Origin: Burkholderiaceae bacterium
GTDB taxonomy: Bacteria; Pseudomonadota; Gammaproteobacteria; Burkholderiales; Burkholderiaceae
Reading direction: 5' to 3'
Length of the DNA stretch: 9,069 nucleotides
NCBI GenBank assembly: GCA_030151165.1
Contig: JASLEM010000041.1
Span: forward strand, 1 to 9,069
This document shows, one piece after another, positions 1-6,793 of this stretch (position 1 is the stretch's first letter; every line of letters begins with the position of its first letter). The position numbers were made by a program, and so were the translations under genes. Under the pieces are notes generated by a model. It did no database searches. It was given only the letters and a program-made list of their open reading frames with translations, and was not told the DNA's origin.

Positions 1-2248
1 CGGCCGTGCCGGCGGGCGCCGCCGCGACGGACGACACCGGCGCGAGCGCGCTGCTGCCGCGCGGCGCGGGCGGCACGGCGGCTTCGTCGGCGGGCTGCTC
101 GGGCACGTCGGTCCACTTCTGCGGCAAGGTCAGCGTGAAGGTGCTGCCCTGCCCCGCCGCGCTCTCGACCGCGATCGTGCCGCCCAGCAGGCGCGCGAGC
201 TCGCGCGAGATCGACAGGCCCAGCCCCGTGCCGCCATAGCGCCGGTTGATCGTGCCGTCGGCCTGGCGGAAGGCCTCGAAGATGACCTCCTGCTGGCCTT
301 CGGGGATGCCGATGCCCGAGTCCTTGACCGCGAACGCGATGCGGTCGTCGGGCCGGCCCATGACCGTGATCGAGACCGTGCCGGCCTCGGTGAACTTGAT
401 CGCGTTGGACAGCAGGTTCTTCAGGATCTGCTCGATGCGCTGGTTGTCGCTGACCATCGACGACGGCGCGTCGGCCGCGATGTCGACCGAGAACTGCAGC
501 TTCTTCTCGTTGGCGAGCGGCGTGAACAGGCGCTGCAGGCCGTCGACGAGGCGGTGCACCGACACGAACTGCGGCTGCAGCTCGAGCCGCCCGGCCTCCA
601 CCTTCGAGAGGTCGAGGATGTCGTTGATCAGGTTCAGCAGGTCGTTGCCGGCGCCGTAGATGGTCTGCGCGAACTTCAGCTGTTCGGCGGTGAGGTTGCC
701 GTCGCGGTTCTCGCTCAGCAGCTTCGCGAGGATCAGCGAGCTGTTCAGCGGCGTGCGCAGCTCGTGCGACATGTTCGCGAGGAACTCGGACTTGTAGCGG
801 CTCGCGCGCTGCAGCTCGTCGGCGCGCTCCTGCAGCGTCTGCTGCGCGTCGTTGAGCGCCTCGTTCTTGCGATCGAGCACCTGCGCCTGCTCGGACAGCT
901 GCGTGTTCGTGGCCTCGAGCTCGGCCTGCTGGTGTTCCAGGTGCGTCTGCGATTCGGTAAGCACGCGCGACTGCTCGCCCAGCTCCTCGTTGGCGGTGCG
1001 CAGCTCCTCCTGCTGCACCTGCAGTTCCTCGTTCAGCTGCTGCGTCTCCTCGACCGCGTCCTGCAGGCGCTTGCGGTACAGCGCGGCGTCGATGGACGCG
1101 CCGATGCTGCCGGCGATCAGCTTCAGCAGCTCCAGGTCGCGCTCGGTGACGGGGCGCATGAAGCCCAGCTCGATCACGCCGTTGACGACGCCATCGTTGC
1201 TGGTCGGCGCGAGCACGATCTCGGCCGGCGCGGTGTCGCCGAGGCCGGAGACGACGCGGAAGTAACCGCCGCTCAGGTTCTTCACGTGGTTGATGCGGCC
1301 GTCGCGCGCGGCCTGGCCGACGAGGCCGGACTCGGCGTCGACGATGTCCTGGTCGCGCTCGGCGCCCGGGTCGAAGCCGTGCGTGGAGACGCGCTGCAGC
1401 TTGCCGCCCTCGTCGCGCACGTAGATCGCCGCGACGGTCGGATCGAAGTAGCGGCCCGCGAACGCGAGCACGCTGCGGCCGACGGTGGTGAGCGTCTGCT
1501 GGCCGATCAACGTCTCGGCGAGTTGCGTCTGGCCGGTGCGCACCCAGGCCTGCTCCGCGAGGTGCTCGGCGGCGGCGGTCTGGGCCTTGAGTGCGCCGCC
1601 GAAGTCGGTCGACAGCTGCTTGATGTCGCGCCGGCCGCCGTACGCGACGAAGCCGAACAGCACGAGGATGAACAGCACGTAGGCGGTGATGCCGATGTCG
1701 GTCACGAGCTGGGTGGTGTCGAGCCGATCCTTCAGCAGCTGGTTCTCGGTGTTCTTCGCGGCCTGGATCTGCGCGCGCACCGCCTCGTTGAGCTGCTTGC
1801 CGCCCTGCGACTTGATCGTCTCCTGCGCGTCCGCGACGTTGTGGCGGCGCTGGTCGACGAGCCGCTCGGTGTACTGCTCCCACTGCGCCTGCATCTCGCG
1901 CGCGCGCTTGAGGCGCTCGGTCTGCGCGGGGTTGTCGCTGGTGAGCTGGATCAGGTCATTGAACTGGCCGTCCATCTGTGGCTTCGACACCTGGTACGGC
2001 GCCATGAACGCATCGTCGCCGGTGAGCAGGAAGCCGCGCGCGGCCGACGACATGTCCGACTGCAGCGTCGTCAGCTCGTTGAGCTTGCCGATCACCTGGT
2101 GCGTGTGATCGACCCAGCCCGTCACCGACTGGAAGAACAGGAAGAACGCGACGAACGTGCCGGCACTCACCACGCCGGCCACCAGCGGCAGCGTGACGTT
2201 GCGGCGGGCGATGCGGTTGAACTGCGCGGTGTCGATGGAATTGGGCAT
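1..2248 (-). CDS. CHASE3-GAF sensor histidine kinase, probably hybrid (3' end beyond left edge)
   Basis: Reading from the ATG at 2248 stays open to the window edge, giving 749 residues without a stop. Residues about 18-41 and 180-203 are hydrophobic membrane segments enclosing a CHASE3-like sensor (AARGFLLTGDD signature). A GAF-like domain follows at about 240-385, then a Gln/Glu/Leu-rich coiled coil at about 394-483. The catalytic core is complete: SHELRTPL with phosphoacceptor H495, N-box NLLSNAIKF with N615, G1 box DSGIGI at 643-648, and G2 box YGGTGLGLS at 671-679. After the ATPase domain comes an Ala/Pro-rich linker (VPPAPRGSSALAP), the kind that usually leads to receiver domains, so I infer a hybrid kinase whose C-terminal part lies outside. 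It should sit in the inner membrane, sense an unidentified signal and autophosphorylate. The start is favoured because hydrophobic segment 1 follows directly; the ribosome site is weak (GAAAAG about 6 nt upstream). The ligand and output cannot be told from this window. Confidence 0.93.
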   Translation of the reverse strand, partial: MPNSIDTAQFNRIARRNVTLPLVAGVVSAGTFVAFFLFFQSVTGWVDHTHQVIGKLNELTTLQSDMSSAARGFLLTGDDAFMAPYQVSKPQMDGQFNDLIQLTSDNPAQTERLKRAREMQAQWEQYTERLVDQRRHNVADAQETIKSQGGKQLNEAVRAQIQAAKNTENQLLKDRLDTTQLVTDIGITAYVLFILVLFGFVAYGGRRDIKQLSTDFGGALKAQTAAAEHLAEQAWVRTGQTQLAETLIGQQTLTTVGRSVLAFAGRYFDPTVAAIYVRDEGGKLQRVSTHGFDPGAERDQDIVDAESGLVGQAARDGRINHVKNLSGGYFRVVSGLGDTAPAEIVLAPTSNDGVVNGVIELGFMRPVTERDLELLKLIAGSIGASIDAALYRKRLQDAVEETQQLNEELQVQQEELRTANEELGEQSRVLTESQTHLEHQQAELEATNTQLSEQAQVLDRKNEALNDAQQTLQERADELQRASRYKSEFLANMSHELRTPLNSSLILAKLLSENRDGNLTAEQLKFAQTIYGAGNDLLNLINDILDLSKVEAGRLELQPQFVSVHRLVDGLQRLFTPLANEKKLQFSVDIAADAPSSMVSDNQRIEQILKNLLSNAIKFTEAGTVSITVMGRPDDRIAFAVKDSGIGIPEGQQEVIFEAFRQADGTINRRYGGTGLGLSISRELARLLGGTIAVESAAGQGSTFTLTLPQKWTDVPEQPADEAAVPPAPRGSSALAPVSSVAAAPAGTA

Positions 2249-2263
2249 GGCGTTCTTTTCGGA

Positions 2264-2285
2264 GTCCGCCGTGGCGGGGGCGGAC
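2264..2285 (-). promoter_or_regulatory. Hairpin in the 5' leader of the sensor kinase gene
   Basis: GTCCGCC at 2264-2270 and GGCGGAC at 2279-2285 are perfect inverted repeats around an 8-nt loop. The structure ends 16 nt before the ATG at 2248 and would form near the 5' end of the mRNA if transcription starts just after the TATGAT box at 2289-2294. It could be an operator, a leader structure tuning translation, or chance in GC-rich DNA. Confidence 0.3.
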
Positions 2286-2288
2286 GCG

Positions 2289-2294
2289 ATCATA
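2289..2294 (-). promoter_or_regulatory. Possible -10 box for the sensor kinase gene
   Basis: The minus strand reads TATGAT here, five of six matches to the sigma70 -10 consensus, in otherwise GC-only surroundings and about 40 bp upstream of the kinase ATG. No recognisable -35 box lies 16-18 bp upstream, so the promoter is tentative or would need an activator. Confidence 0.25.
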
Positions 2295-2397
2295 GGGGGC
2301 TTTGCGGTCGCGGCCTCGCGCGCGCGCGCCGGGCCCGCGGGCGTGACGCGCGCGCGGGTGTCGCAGCTCGACCGTTGAGGATCATGGCAAATGTCGC

Positions 2398-2415
2398 GCC
2401 CGCCCTTTCGCGGGC
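2398..2415 (-). terminator. hemW: Weak hairpin downstream of hemW, possible terminator
   Basis: GCCCGC at 2398-2403 pairs with GCGGGC at 2410-2415 around a 6-nt loop, about 105 bp past the hemW stop codon. No U-run follows in the minus-strand direction, so a classical intrinsic terminator is not supported. It is the best candidate in this gap for ending hemW transcripts, possibly with Rho. Confidence 0.25.
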
Positions 2416-2520
2416 CTGACGGCGGCCTGCGGGGCGCCCGCGGCGCGTCTTGCCAACGCATTTCCCGACCGCGGCGCGAGTTGCCGATCGCACCGCGGCG
2501 ACAGCGTCAGCGGCGCGCGC

Positions 2521-3843
2521 TCAGAGAAACAGCTCGGTCAGGTCGTTGAGGAAGTCGAACCCGCGCACCGTGGGCCGCACCCACTCGGCGCCGGGCATGC
2601 CGCCGCGCTCGACGAGCCCGCGGCCCTCGGCCTTCAGCAGCGCCGGCTCGATGGCCGACAGCGGGAGCCCGCAGCGCTCGGTGAACAGCGACAGCGGGAA
2701 GCCCTCGCGCAGGCGCAGCGCGTTGAGCATGAACTCGAACGGCAGCTGCGCGCGGGCGACGTCGCCCTCGTTCGACACGCCCTGGCCGCCGAGCGTGCGA
2801 TCCATGTACATCGCCGGCTCTCGCCAGCGCACCTGGCGCACGACGCGGTGCGCGAAGCTCAGCTTGCCGTGCGCGCCGGCGCCGAGCCCGAGGTAGTCGC
2901 CGAACTGCCAGTAGTTCAGGTTGTGGCGGCAGCGATGGCCGTTCTTCGCGTAGGCCGAGACCTCGTAGCGGTCGAAGCCCAGCGCCGCGGTGCGCTCGGT
3001 GACGCGATCGAGCATGTCGGCGGAGGTGTCGTCGTCGGGCAGGTTCGCCGGCGGCGTGCGGCCGAACACGGTGTTCGGCTCCATCGTCAGGTGGTACAGC
3101 GACAGGTGCGGCGCCTGCAGCGCGAAGGCCTGGTCGAGGTCGGCGTCGAGGCCCGCGAGCGTCTGGCCCGGCAGCGCGTACATCAGGTCGAGGTTGAAGG
3201 TCTCGAAGCTGCGCTGCGCCTCCTCGGCCGCGGCGATCGCCTGCGCGCGGTCGTGCACGCGGCCGAGCGCGCGCAGGTGCGCGTCGTCGAAGCTCTGCAC
3301 GCCGATCGACAGTCGGTTGACGCCGGCCTGCGCGAACGCGCGGAAGCGATCCTTCTCGAAGGTGCCCGGGTTGGCTTCCATCGTGATCTCGCAATCGGCC
3401 GCCAGCGGCAGCAGCATGCGCAGGTCGGACAGCAGCCGCGCGATGCCGTCGGGCGAGAACAGCGACGGCGTGCCGCCGCCGATGAAGATGCTCTGCACCG
3501 TACGGCCCCAGACGACGGGCAGCGAGCGCTCCAGGTCGGCGCGGATCGCGTCGAGGTAGCGCGTCTCGGGCAGGTCCCTGGGCGTACGCCCCGCCGTACG
3601 GAACTCGTGCGAGTTGAAATCGCAGTACGGGCACTTCTTCAGGCACCACGGCAGGTGCACGTACACCGACAGCGCCGGCGGCGCGCCGAGCTGCAGCGTG
3701 CCGGGGCGGTGGTACCACTGCGGGTCGCGCAGCGGCGCCCCGGCGGGGTTGGCGAGGTCCGCGAGGCCCGCGGCCCGCGCGCCCTCCCCTTCGCCGGACT
3801 CGCCGCCGGCGGCGTTGACGGGATGGATGCGGACGAGGCTCAT
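2521..3843 (-). CDS. hemW: HemW, radical SAM heme chaperone (formerly HemN-like)
   Basis: This 440-residue protein carries the radical SAM cluster motif CxxxCxxC as C67, C71 and C74 (WCLKKCPYCDF), with Phe76 where true HemN has a further cysteine. GGGTPSLF at 122-129 is the SAM-binding glycine motif. HNLNYW at 307-312 matches the HNxxYW heme-binding motif that separates HemW from coproporphyrinogen III dehydrogenase. HemW family members bind heme and pass it to target hemoproteins; they are not heme-synthesis enzymes, although databases often label them so. It should be cytosolic or membrane-associated. The C-terminal end FLNDLTELFL looks typical of betaproteobacterial members. The first 55 or so residues form a low-complexity linker before the barrel. 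The ATG at 3843 follows the preceding gene's stop by 25 bp, suggesting co-transcription as the last gene of the group. Its ribosome site is poor. Confidence 0.95.
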   Translation of the reverse strand: MSLVRIHPVNAAGGESGEGEGARAAGLADLANPAGAPLRDPQWYHRPGTLQLGAPPALSVYVHLPWCLKKCPYCDFNSHEFRTAGRTPRDLPETRYLDAIRADLERSLPVVWGRTVQSIFIGGGTPSLFSPDGIARLLSDLRMLLPLAADCEITMEANPGTFEKDRFRAFAQAGVNRLSIGVQSFDDAHLRALGRVHDRAQAIAAAEEAQRSFETFNLDLMYALPGQTLAGLDADLDQAFALQAPHLSLYHLTMEPNTVFGRTPPANLPDDDTSADMLDRVTERTAALGFDRYEVSAYAKNGHRCRHNLNYWQFGDYLGLGAGAHGKLSFAHRVVRQVRWREPAMYMDRTLGGQGVSNEGDVARAQLPFEFMLNALRLREGFPLSLFTERCGLPLSAIEPALLKAEGRGLVERGGMPGAEWVRPTVRGFDFLNDLTELFL

Positions 3844-3868
3844 CGCGACCGGCCCGGTGCCGACGGCG

Positions 3869-4336
3869 TCACTTCGCGTCCGGCGACGGCCGCGCCGGCG
3901 CGAGGCAGGCCTCGCGGACGGCCGGCTGCTGCAGCGCGCGCACGAAGGCCTGCGCGCTGTCGCGCGTCGTCATGCCGCCGAGGATGTCGGCGCCGCCGTC
4001 CGGCATGCGCGCGGCGGCGCAGCGGCAGATGCCGTGGATCTTCGGCAGCGTGAGGCTCTCCCACGCCGGGTCGGCGACGAGCTGGGCGAGCGCCTCGTCC
4101 TCCTTCAGCGCCGGCTTGCCCGCGGCCGCCGCGCGCTCGATCCCCTGCTCGACGAATTGCGCGACCAGCACGCTGGTGCAGACGGCGTCGGCGTCCTGCG
4201 GCGTGCGCACCGGCGTGGTCATCGGCCCGTGCAGCGGCGCGAGCAGGTCGGCCTGCGCGTGCGCGACGCCGGTGAAGCCGGCCAGGCCCAGCGACAGCAG
4301 CAGCGCCACGCTGCGGAAGATCTGCTTCGATTCCAT
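3869..4336 (-). CDS. Small exported four-cysteine protein of unknown function
   Basis: I do not recognise this 155-residue protein. It opens with a textbook signal peptide: charged MESKQIFR, a hydrophobic stretch (SVALLLSLGLAG) and a likely cleavage after AHA at residue 27. The mature part is about 128 residues, mostly helical in character, with four cysteines at C53, C104, C106 and C144, the central pair as CRC. Two disulfides are possible. There is no CxxCH, lipobox or later membrane segment, so a soluble periplasmic or secreted location is inferred. Three in-frame ATGs exist at 4348, 4342 and 4336. I chose 4336 because GAGG (4343-4346) sits 6 nt before it; the first ATG would overlap the rdgB stop as ATGA. 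Either way translation is probably coupled to rdgB. hemW follows after 25 bp. Base and codon composition matches its neighbours. Confidence 0.85.
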   Translation of the reverse strand: MESKQIFRSVALLLSLGLAGFTGVAHAQADLLAPLHGPMTTPVRTPQDADAVCTSVLVAQFVEQGIERAAAAGKPALKEDEALAQLVADPAWESLTLPKIHGICRCAAARMPDGGADILGGMTTRDSAQAFVRALQQPAVREACLAPARPSPDAK

Positions 4337-4344
4337 CGGCATCC

Positions 4345-4998
4345 TCATGCGTTGGCGGGCCGCGCGAGGCGCCACGACGCCAGCATCAGCTGGCGCATCT
4401 GCGCCGCCGCGATCGCCCGGTGGCTCTGCGCGTTCTTGACCTCCTTCGCGAGCTCCGCGACCGTCGCGCCCAGCGCCGGGATGAACATCAGCGGGTCGTA
4501 GCCGAAGCCGCCCGTGCCTTCCATCGCGCGCAGGATCTCGCCGTCCCAGCGGCCGACGGCGACCAGCGGTTGCGGGTCGTCGGCCGAGCGGATCGCCACC
4601 AGCGTGCAGACGAACGCGGCACGGCGATCGTCGGCGTCGCGCAGGCGCTCGAGCAGCAGCGCGTTGTTGGCCGCGTCCTGCGACTCGCGCACCACCTCGC
4701 GAGGCAAGTCTTCGCCGGCGCGAGCGGCGACCGTCGCGTAGTTCGCCGAGATCACGCCGGGCATGCCGCCCAGGGTATCGACGCACAGGCCCGAGTCGTC
4801 GGCGATCGCCGGCAGGCCGGTCGCGGCCGACGCGTGGCGCGCCTTCGCGAGCGCGTTCTCGATGAACGTGATGTGCGGCTCCTCGGCCTCGCTCACGCCG
4901 AGGTCGCCCTGGCGCACGAGCGTCACGCCGACGCCGTCGAACAGCGCCTGCAGTTCGGCCAGCTTCTTGGCGTTGTTGGAGGCGAGGACGAGCTTCAT
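4345..4998 (-). CDS. rdgB: RdgB/HAM1 family XTP/dITP pyrophosphatase
   Basis: This 217-residue cytosolic enzyme should hydrolyse XTP, dITP and ITP to the monophosphate and pyrophosphate, keeping deaminated purines out of DNA and RNA. Family motifs appear in order: SNNAKKLAE at residues 7-15 (substrate loop), TFIENALAKA around E47, ADDSGLCVD with D68, GFGYDP at 164-169, and SHRAIA with S192-H193-R194. It is longer than E. coli RdgB (197 residues), mainly through a loop near residues 90-115 (AGEDLPREVVRESQDAANN). An upstream in-frame ATG at 5076 is rejected because it would overlap rph by about 60 bp; the ATG at 4998 begins the canonical MKLVLASNN and has GAGG 8 nt before it. It starts 19 bp after the rph stop and its stop abuts the next gene, so it is mid-operon. 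Confidence 0.96.
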   Translation of the reverse strand: MKLVLASNNAKKLAELQALFDGVGVTLVRQGDLGVSEAEEPHITFIENALAKARHASAATGLPAIADDSGLCVDTLGGMPGVISANYATVAARAGEDLPREVVRESQDAANNALLLERLRDADDRRAAFVCTLVAIRSADDPQPLVAVGRWDGEILRAMEGTGGFGYDPLMFIPALGATVAELAKEVKNAQSHRAIAAAQMRQLMLASWRLARPANA

Positions 4999-5017
4999 GA
5001 CGGCGACCTCGTCCGCG

Positions 5018-5749
5018 TCAGACCGGCAGGCCCAGCGCGGTCTTCTGCGCGACGAGCAGCTGGCGGATGCCGGCATCGGCGAGGTCGAGCAGGTTGTTCA
5101 TCTCGACGCGCGAGAAGGCCTCGCCTTCGGCGGTGCCCTGGATCTCGATGAATTGGCCGGCGCCGGTCATGACGACGTTCATGTCGGTGTCGCAGGCCGA
5201 GTCCTCGACGTACTCGAGGTCCAGCAGCGGCGTTCCCTGCACGATGCCGACCGAGACCGCGGCGACGAAGCCGCGCAGCGGCGTGCGGTCGAGCTTGCCG
5301 GCGGCCAGCAGCTTGGAGATGGCGTCGTGCGCCGCGACGCACGCGCCGGTGATGGCCGCGGTGCGCGTGCCGCCGTCGGCCTGCAGCACGTCGCAGTCGA
5401 GCGTGATCGTGCGTTCGCCGAGCGCCTTCAGGTCGAACACGGCGCGCAGCGAGCGGCCGATCAGGCGCTGGATCTCCTGCGTGCGCCCGCTCTGCTTGCC
5501 GCGCGCGGCCTCGCGGTCGCTGCGCGTGTGCGTGGCGCGCGGCAGCATGCCGTATTCGGCCGTGACCCAGCCTTCGCCCTTGCCCTTGAGGAAGGGCGGC
5601 ACGCGATCCTCGACCGATGCCGTGCACAGCACGCGCGTGCCGCCGAACTCCACCAGCACCGAGCCTTCGGCGTGGGCGGTGAAGTCGCGCGTCAGCTTGA
5701 CGGGGCGAAGCTCGTTGGCGGCGCGGCCCTGGGTGCGTTGGAAGGTCAT
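5018..5749 (-). CDS. rph: Ribonuclease PH
   Basis: RNase PH is a phosphorolytic 3'-5' exoribonuclease that trims tRNA 3' ends and helps degrade structured RNA, acting as a hexameric ring in the cytosol. The 243-residue product is full length for the family (about 238-245). Motifs visible are NELRPVK at 12-18, [17 protein letters not shown] at 60-76, GRSLRA at 98-103, the phosphate-binding GTRTAAITG at 127-135, and the acidic [14 protein letters not shown] with D183, D187 and D189. A longer in-frame start at 5779 would add [10 protein letters not shown], but it lies inside the strong hairpin at 5778-5803, and the ATG at 5749 gives the family-typical N-terminus, so 5749 is chosen. The ribosome site is weak (GAGAG). 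It is the first gene of the rph-rdgB-unknown-hemW group, separated from the phosphatase gene by 92 bp with two hairpins. Confidence 0.96.
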   Translation of the reverse strand: MTFQRTQGRAANELRPVKLTRDFTAHAEGSVLVEFGGTRVLCTASVEDRVPPFLKGKGEGWVTAEYGMLPRATHTRSDREAARGKQSGRTQEIQRLIGRSLRAVFDLKALGERTITLDCDVLQADGGTRTAAITGACVAAHDAISKLLAAGKLDRTPLRGFVAAVSVGIVQGTPLLDLEYVEDSACDTDMNVVMTGAGQFIEIQGTAEGEAFSRVEMNNLLDLADAGIRQLLVAQKTALGLPV

Positions 5750-5777
5750 CGGGGGTCTCTCGGTTGTCTTGAACGGC

Positions 5778-5803
5778 AACGCCGGGCGCGAGGGCCCGGC
5801 GTT
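5778..5803 (-). terminator. Strong 10-bp hairpin between the phosphatase gene and rph
   Basis: AACGCCGGGC at 5778-5787 pairs perfectly with GCCCGGCGTT at 5794-5803 around a 6-nt loop. It lies 38 bp past the phosphatase stop and 28 bp before the rph start. The minus-strand continuation is GCCGTTC, not a U-run, so termination would be weak or partial; attenuation or an mRNA-processing barrier are alternatives. Confidence 0.5.
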
Positions 5804-5814
5804 CGTGATTGTCG

Positions 5815-5836
5815 GCGACGCGCGGATTCGCGTCGC
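5815..5836 (-). terminator. 8-bp hairpin just after the PP2C stop codon
   Basis: GCGACGCG at 5815-5822 pairs with CGCGTCGC at 5829-5836 around a 6-nt loop, 5 bp beyond the phosphatase stop codon (5842-5844). It is the first of two tandem hairpins met by polymerase leaving the kinase-phosphatase pair. No U-run follows. It may act as a transcript 3'-end stabiliser or partial terminator. Confidence 0.4.
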
Positions 5837-5841
5837 GCGGG

Positions 5842-6756
5842 TCAGGTCTTTCGGGGGCCCGAGCGCTGGATGGCCTCGTTGATCTCGCGGATCGAGCGCT
5901 CGATCTCGTCGTCGTCGATGTCGGGCAGGAACGAGTCACCGGTCATGCTGGCCTGGATCGTCGACGCGAAGACATCCTCGCCGAGCGAGCGTGTCGAGAC
6001 GCCGCCGCTGCCGTCGTCGTCCTCCGCGGCTTCCCATTCGACCGCGAGCGCGGTGACGTTGTCGCTCTTCTCGCCGGCGTTGCGCAGCGCCTGCTCGACC
6101 AGCTCCGGCACCGAGTCGTGGATCGGGTAGCTAGACATCAGCGAGACGATATCGGCATCCTCGACGCTGCTCCAGAGGCCGTCCGAGCACAGCAGGATAC
6201 GGTCACCGGTACGCAGCACCATCGGGCCGGCGCTGTCGATGACCGGCTTGCCCGGGCTGCCGAGGCAGGTGAACAGCACGTTGCGGTTGACTTTCTCCTC
6301 GATCGGCACGACGTGCGACAGCGCCTCGCGCAGTTCCGAGTACGAGTGGTCGCGCGTGCGGGCGATCAGGCGGTCGCCGCGCAGCAGGTACAGGCGCGAG
6401 TCGCCGCAGTGCGCCCAGTAGATCGAGCCGCCCTGCAGCACGCAGGCGACGACCGTCGTGCGCGGGGTGTCGGTCAGGCCGCGGTCGGTGGCGTAGCGCA
6501 GCAGCTGGTGGTGGCCGGCGAGGATCGCATCCTGCAGGAAGCGCTGCGGATCCTTCAGGTCGGTCTTGGCTTCCTTCTGGAAGTACGCCGCCAGCGTCTG
6601 CAGCGCGAGCTGCGAGGCGACCTCGCCCTCCGGATGGCCGCCCATGCCGTCCGCGAGCGCGAACAGGCCCGAGTCCCGCGTGTAGCAGTAGCCCATGCGG
6701 TCTTCGTTCTTCTCGCGGCCGCCCTTGCGGCTCACCTGGTATGTTCCAAACCGCAT
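5842..6756 (-). CDS. PP2C-type Ser/Thr protein phosphatase (Stp1/PrpC-like)
   Basis: This 304-residue protein is a metal-dependent phosphatase that removes phosphate from Ser/Thr. The four metal-binding aspartates of the family are present: D19 (NEDR), D36 (LADGMGGH), D192 (CSDGLWS) and D232 (SDNVTAL). GDSRLYLL at 118-125 is the further PP2C motif. The catalytic domain covers about residues 4-243. A tail of about 60 residues follows, with acidic [11 protein letters not shown], a Ser/Thr-rich segment and a helical end ([19 protein letters not shown]). No signal peptide or membrane segment is seen, so it is cytosolic. The ATG at 6756 has GGAG (6764-6767) 7 nt upstream; a TTG one codon earlier is not needed. 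It lies 37 bp after the Ser/Thr kinase stop, so the two are almost certainly co-transcribed and it probably reverses that kinase's phosphorylations, including autophosphorylation. Specific targets are unknown. Confidence 0.95.
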   Translation of the reverse strand: MRFGTYQVSRKGGREKNEDRMGYCYTRDSGLFALADGMGGHPEGEVASQLALQTLAAYFQKEAKTDLKDPQRFLQDAILAGHHQLLRYATDRGLTDTPRTTVVACVLQGGSIYWAHCGDSRLYLLRGDRLIARTRDHSYSELREALSHVVPIEEKVNRNVLFTCLGSPGKPVIDSAGPMVLRTGDRILLCSDGLWSSVEDADIVSLMSSYPIHDSVPELVEQALRNAGEKSDNVTALAVEWEAAEDDDGSGGVSTRSLGEDVFASTIQASMTGDSFLPDIDDDEIERSIREINEAIQRSGPRKT

Positions 6757-6793
6757 CAAATTGCTCCGAGCGCGTGGCGCTTTCGCTGCGCCA

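Larger units (their letters stand above)
2249..2520. other. Intergenic region between hemW and the sensor kinase gene
   Basis: This 272-bp gap follows the hemW stop and precedes the sensor kinase start, both on the minus strand. I find no convincing gene in it. It holds alternating CG tracts at 2317-2328 and 2347-2356, a hairpin in the probable kinase leader at 2264-2285, a -10-like TATGAT (minus strand) at 2289-2294 without a good -35 box, and a 6-bp stem hairpin at 2398-2415. A 9-bp direct repeat, ACCGCGGCG, lies at 2468-2476 and 2492-2500. The separation suggests that the sensor kinase has its own promoter rather than being read from hemW. Confidence 0.6.

Noticed and set aside
554..2419. 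621-codon open frame on the plus strand
   Set aside because: It is antisense to the sensor kinase and reads as repetitive Arg/Leu/Val/Ala-rich sequence with no domain. Long antisense frames are usual in GC-rich genes.
2290..2493. 67-codon minus-strand frame between hemW and the sensor kinase
   Set aside because: Low-complexity Arg/Ala sequence spanning the CG tracts, with no ribosome site or recognisable motif; it covers the probable promoter region.
4015..4032. CRC motif of the small exported protein as a cytochrome-type heme site
   Set aside because: No CxxCH motif is present, so covalent heme attachment is not supported; disulfides are the simpler reading.
2848..4053. 401-codon plus-strand frame opposite hemW
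   Set aside because: Antisense shadow rich in Arg, Ala and Val; hemW on the other strand has all its family motifs.
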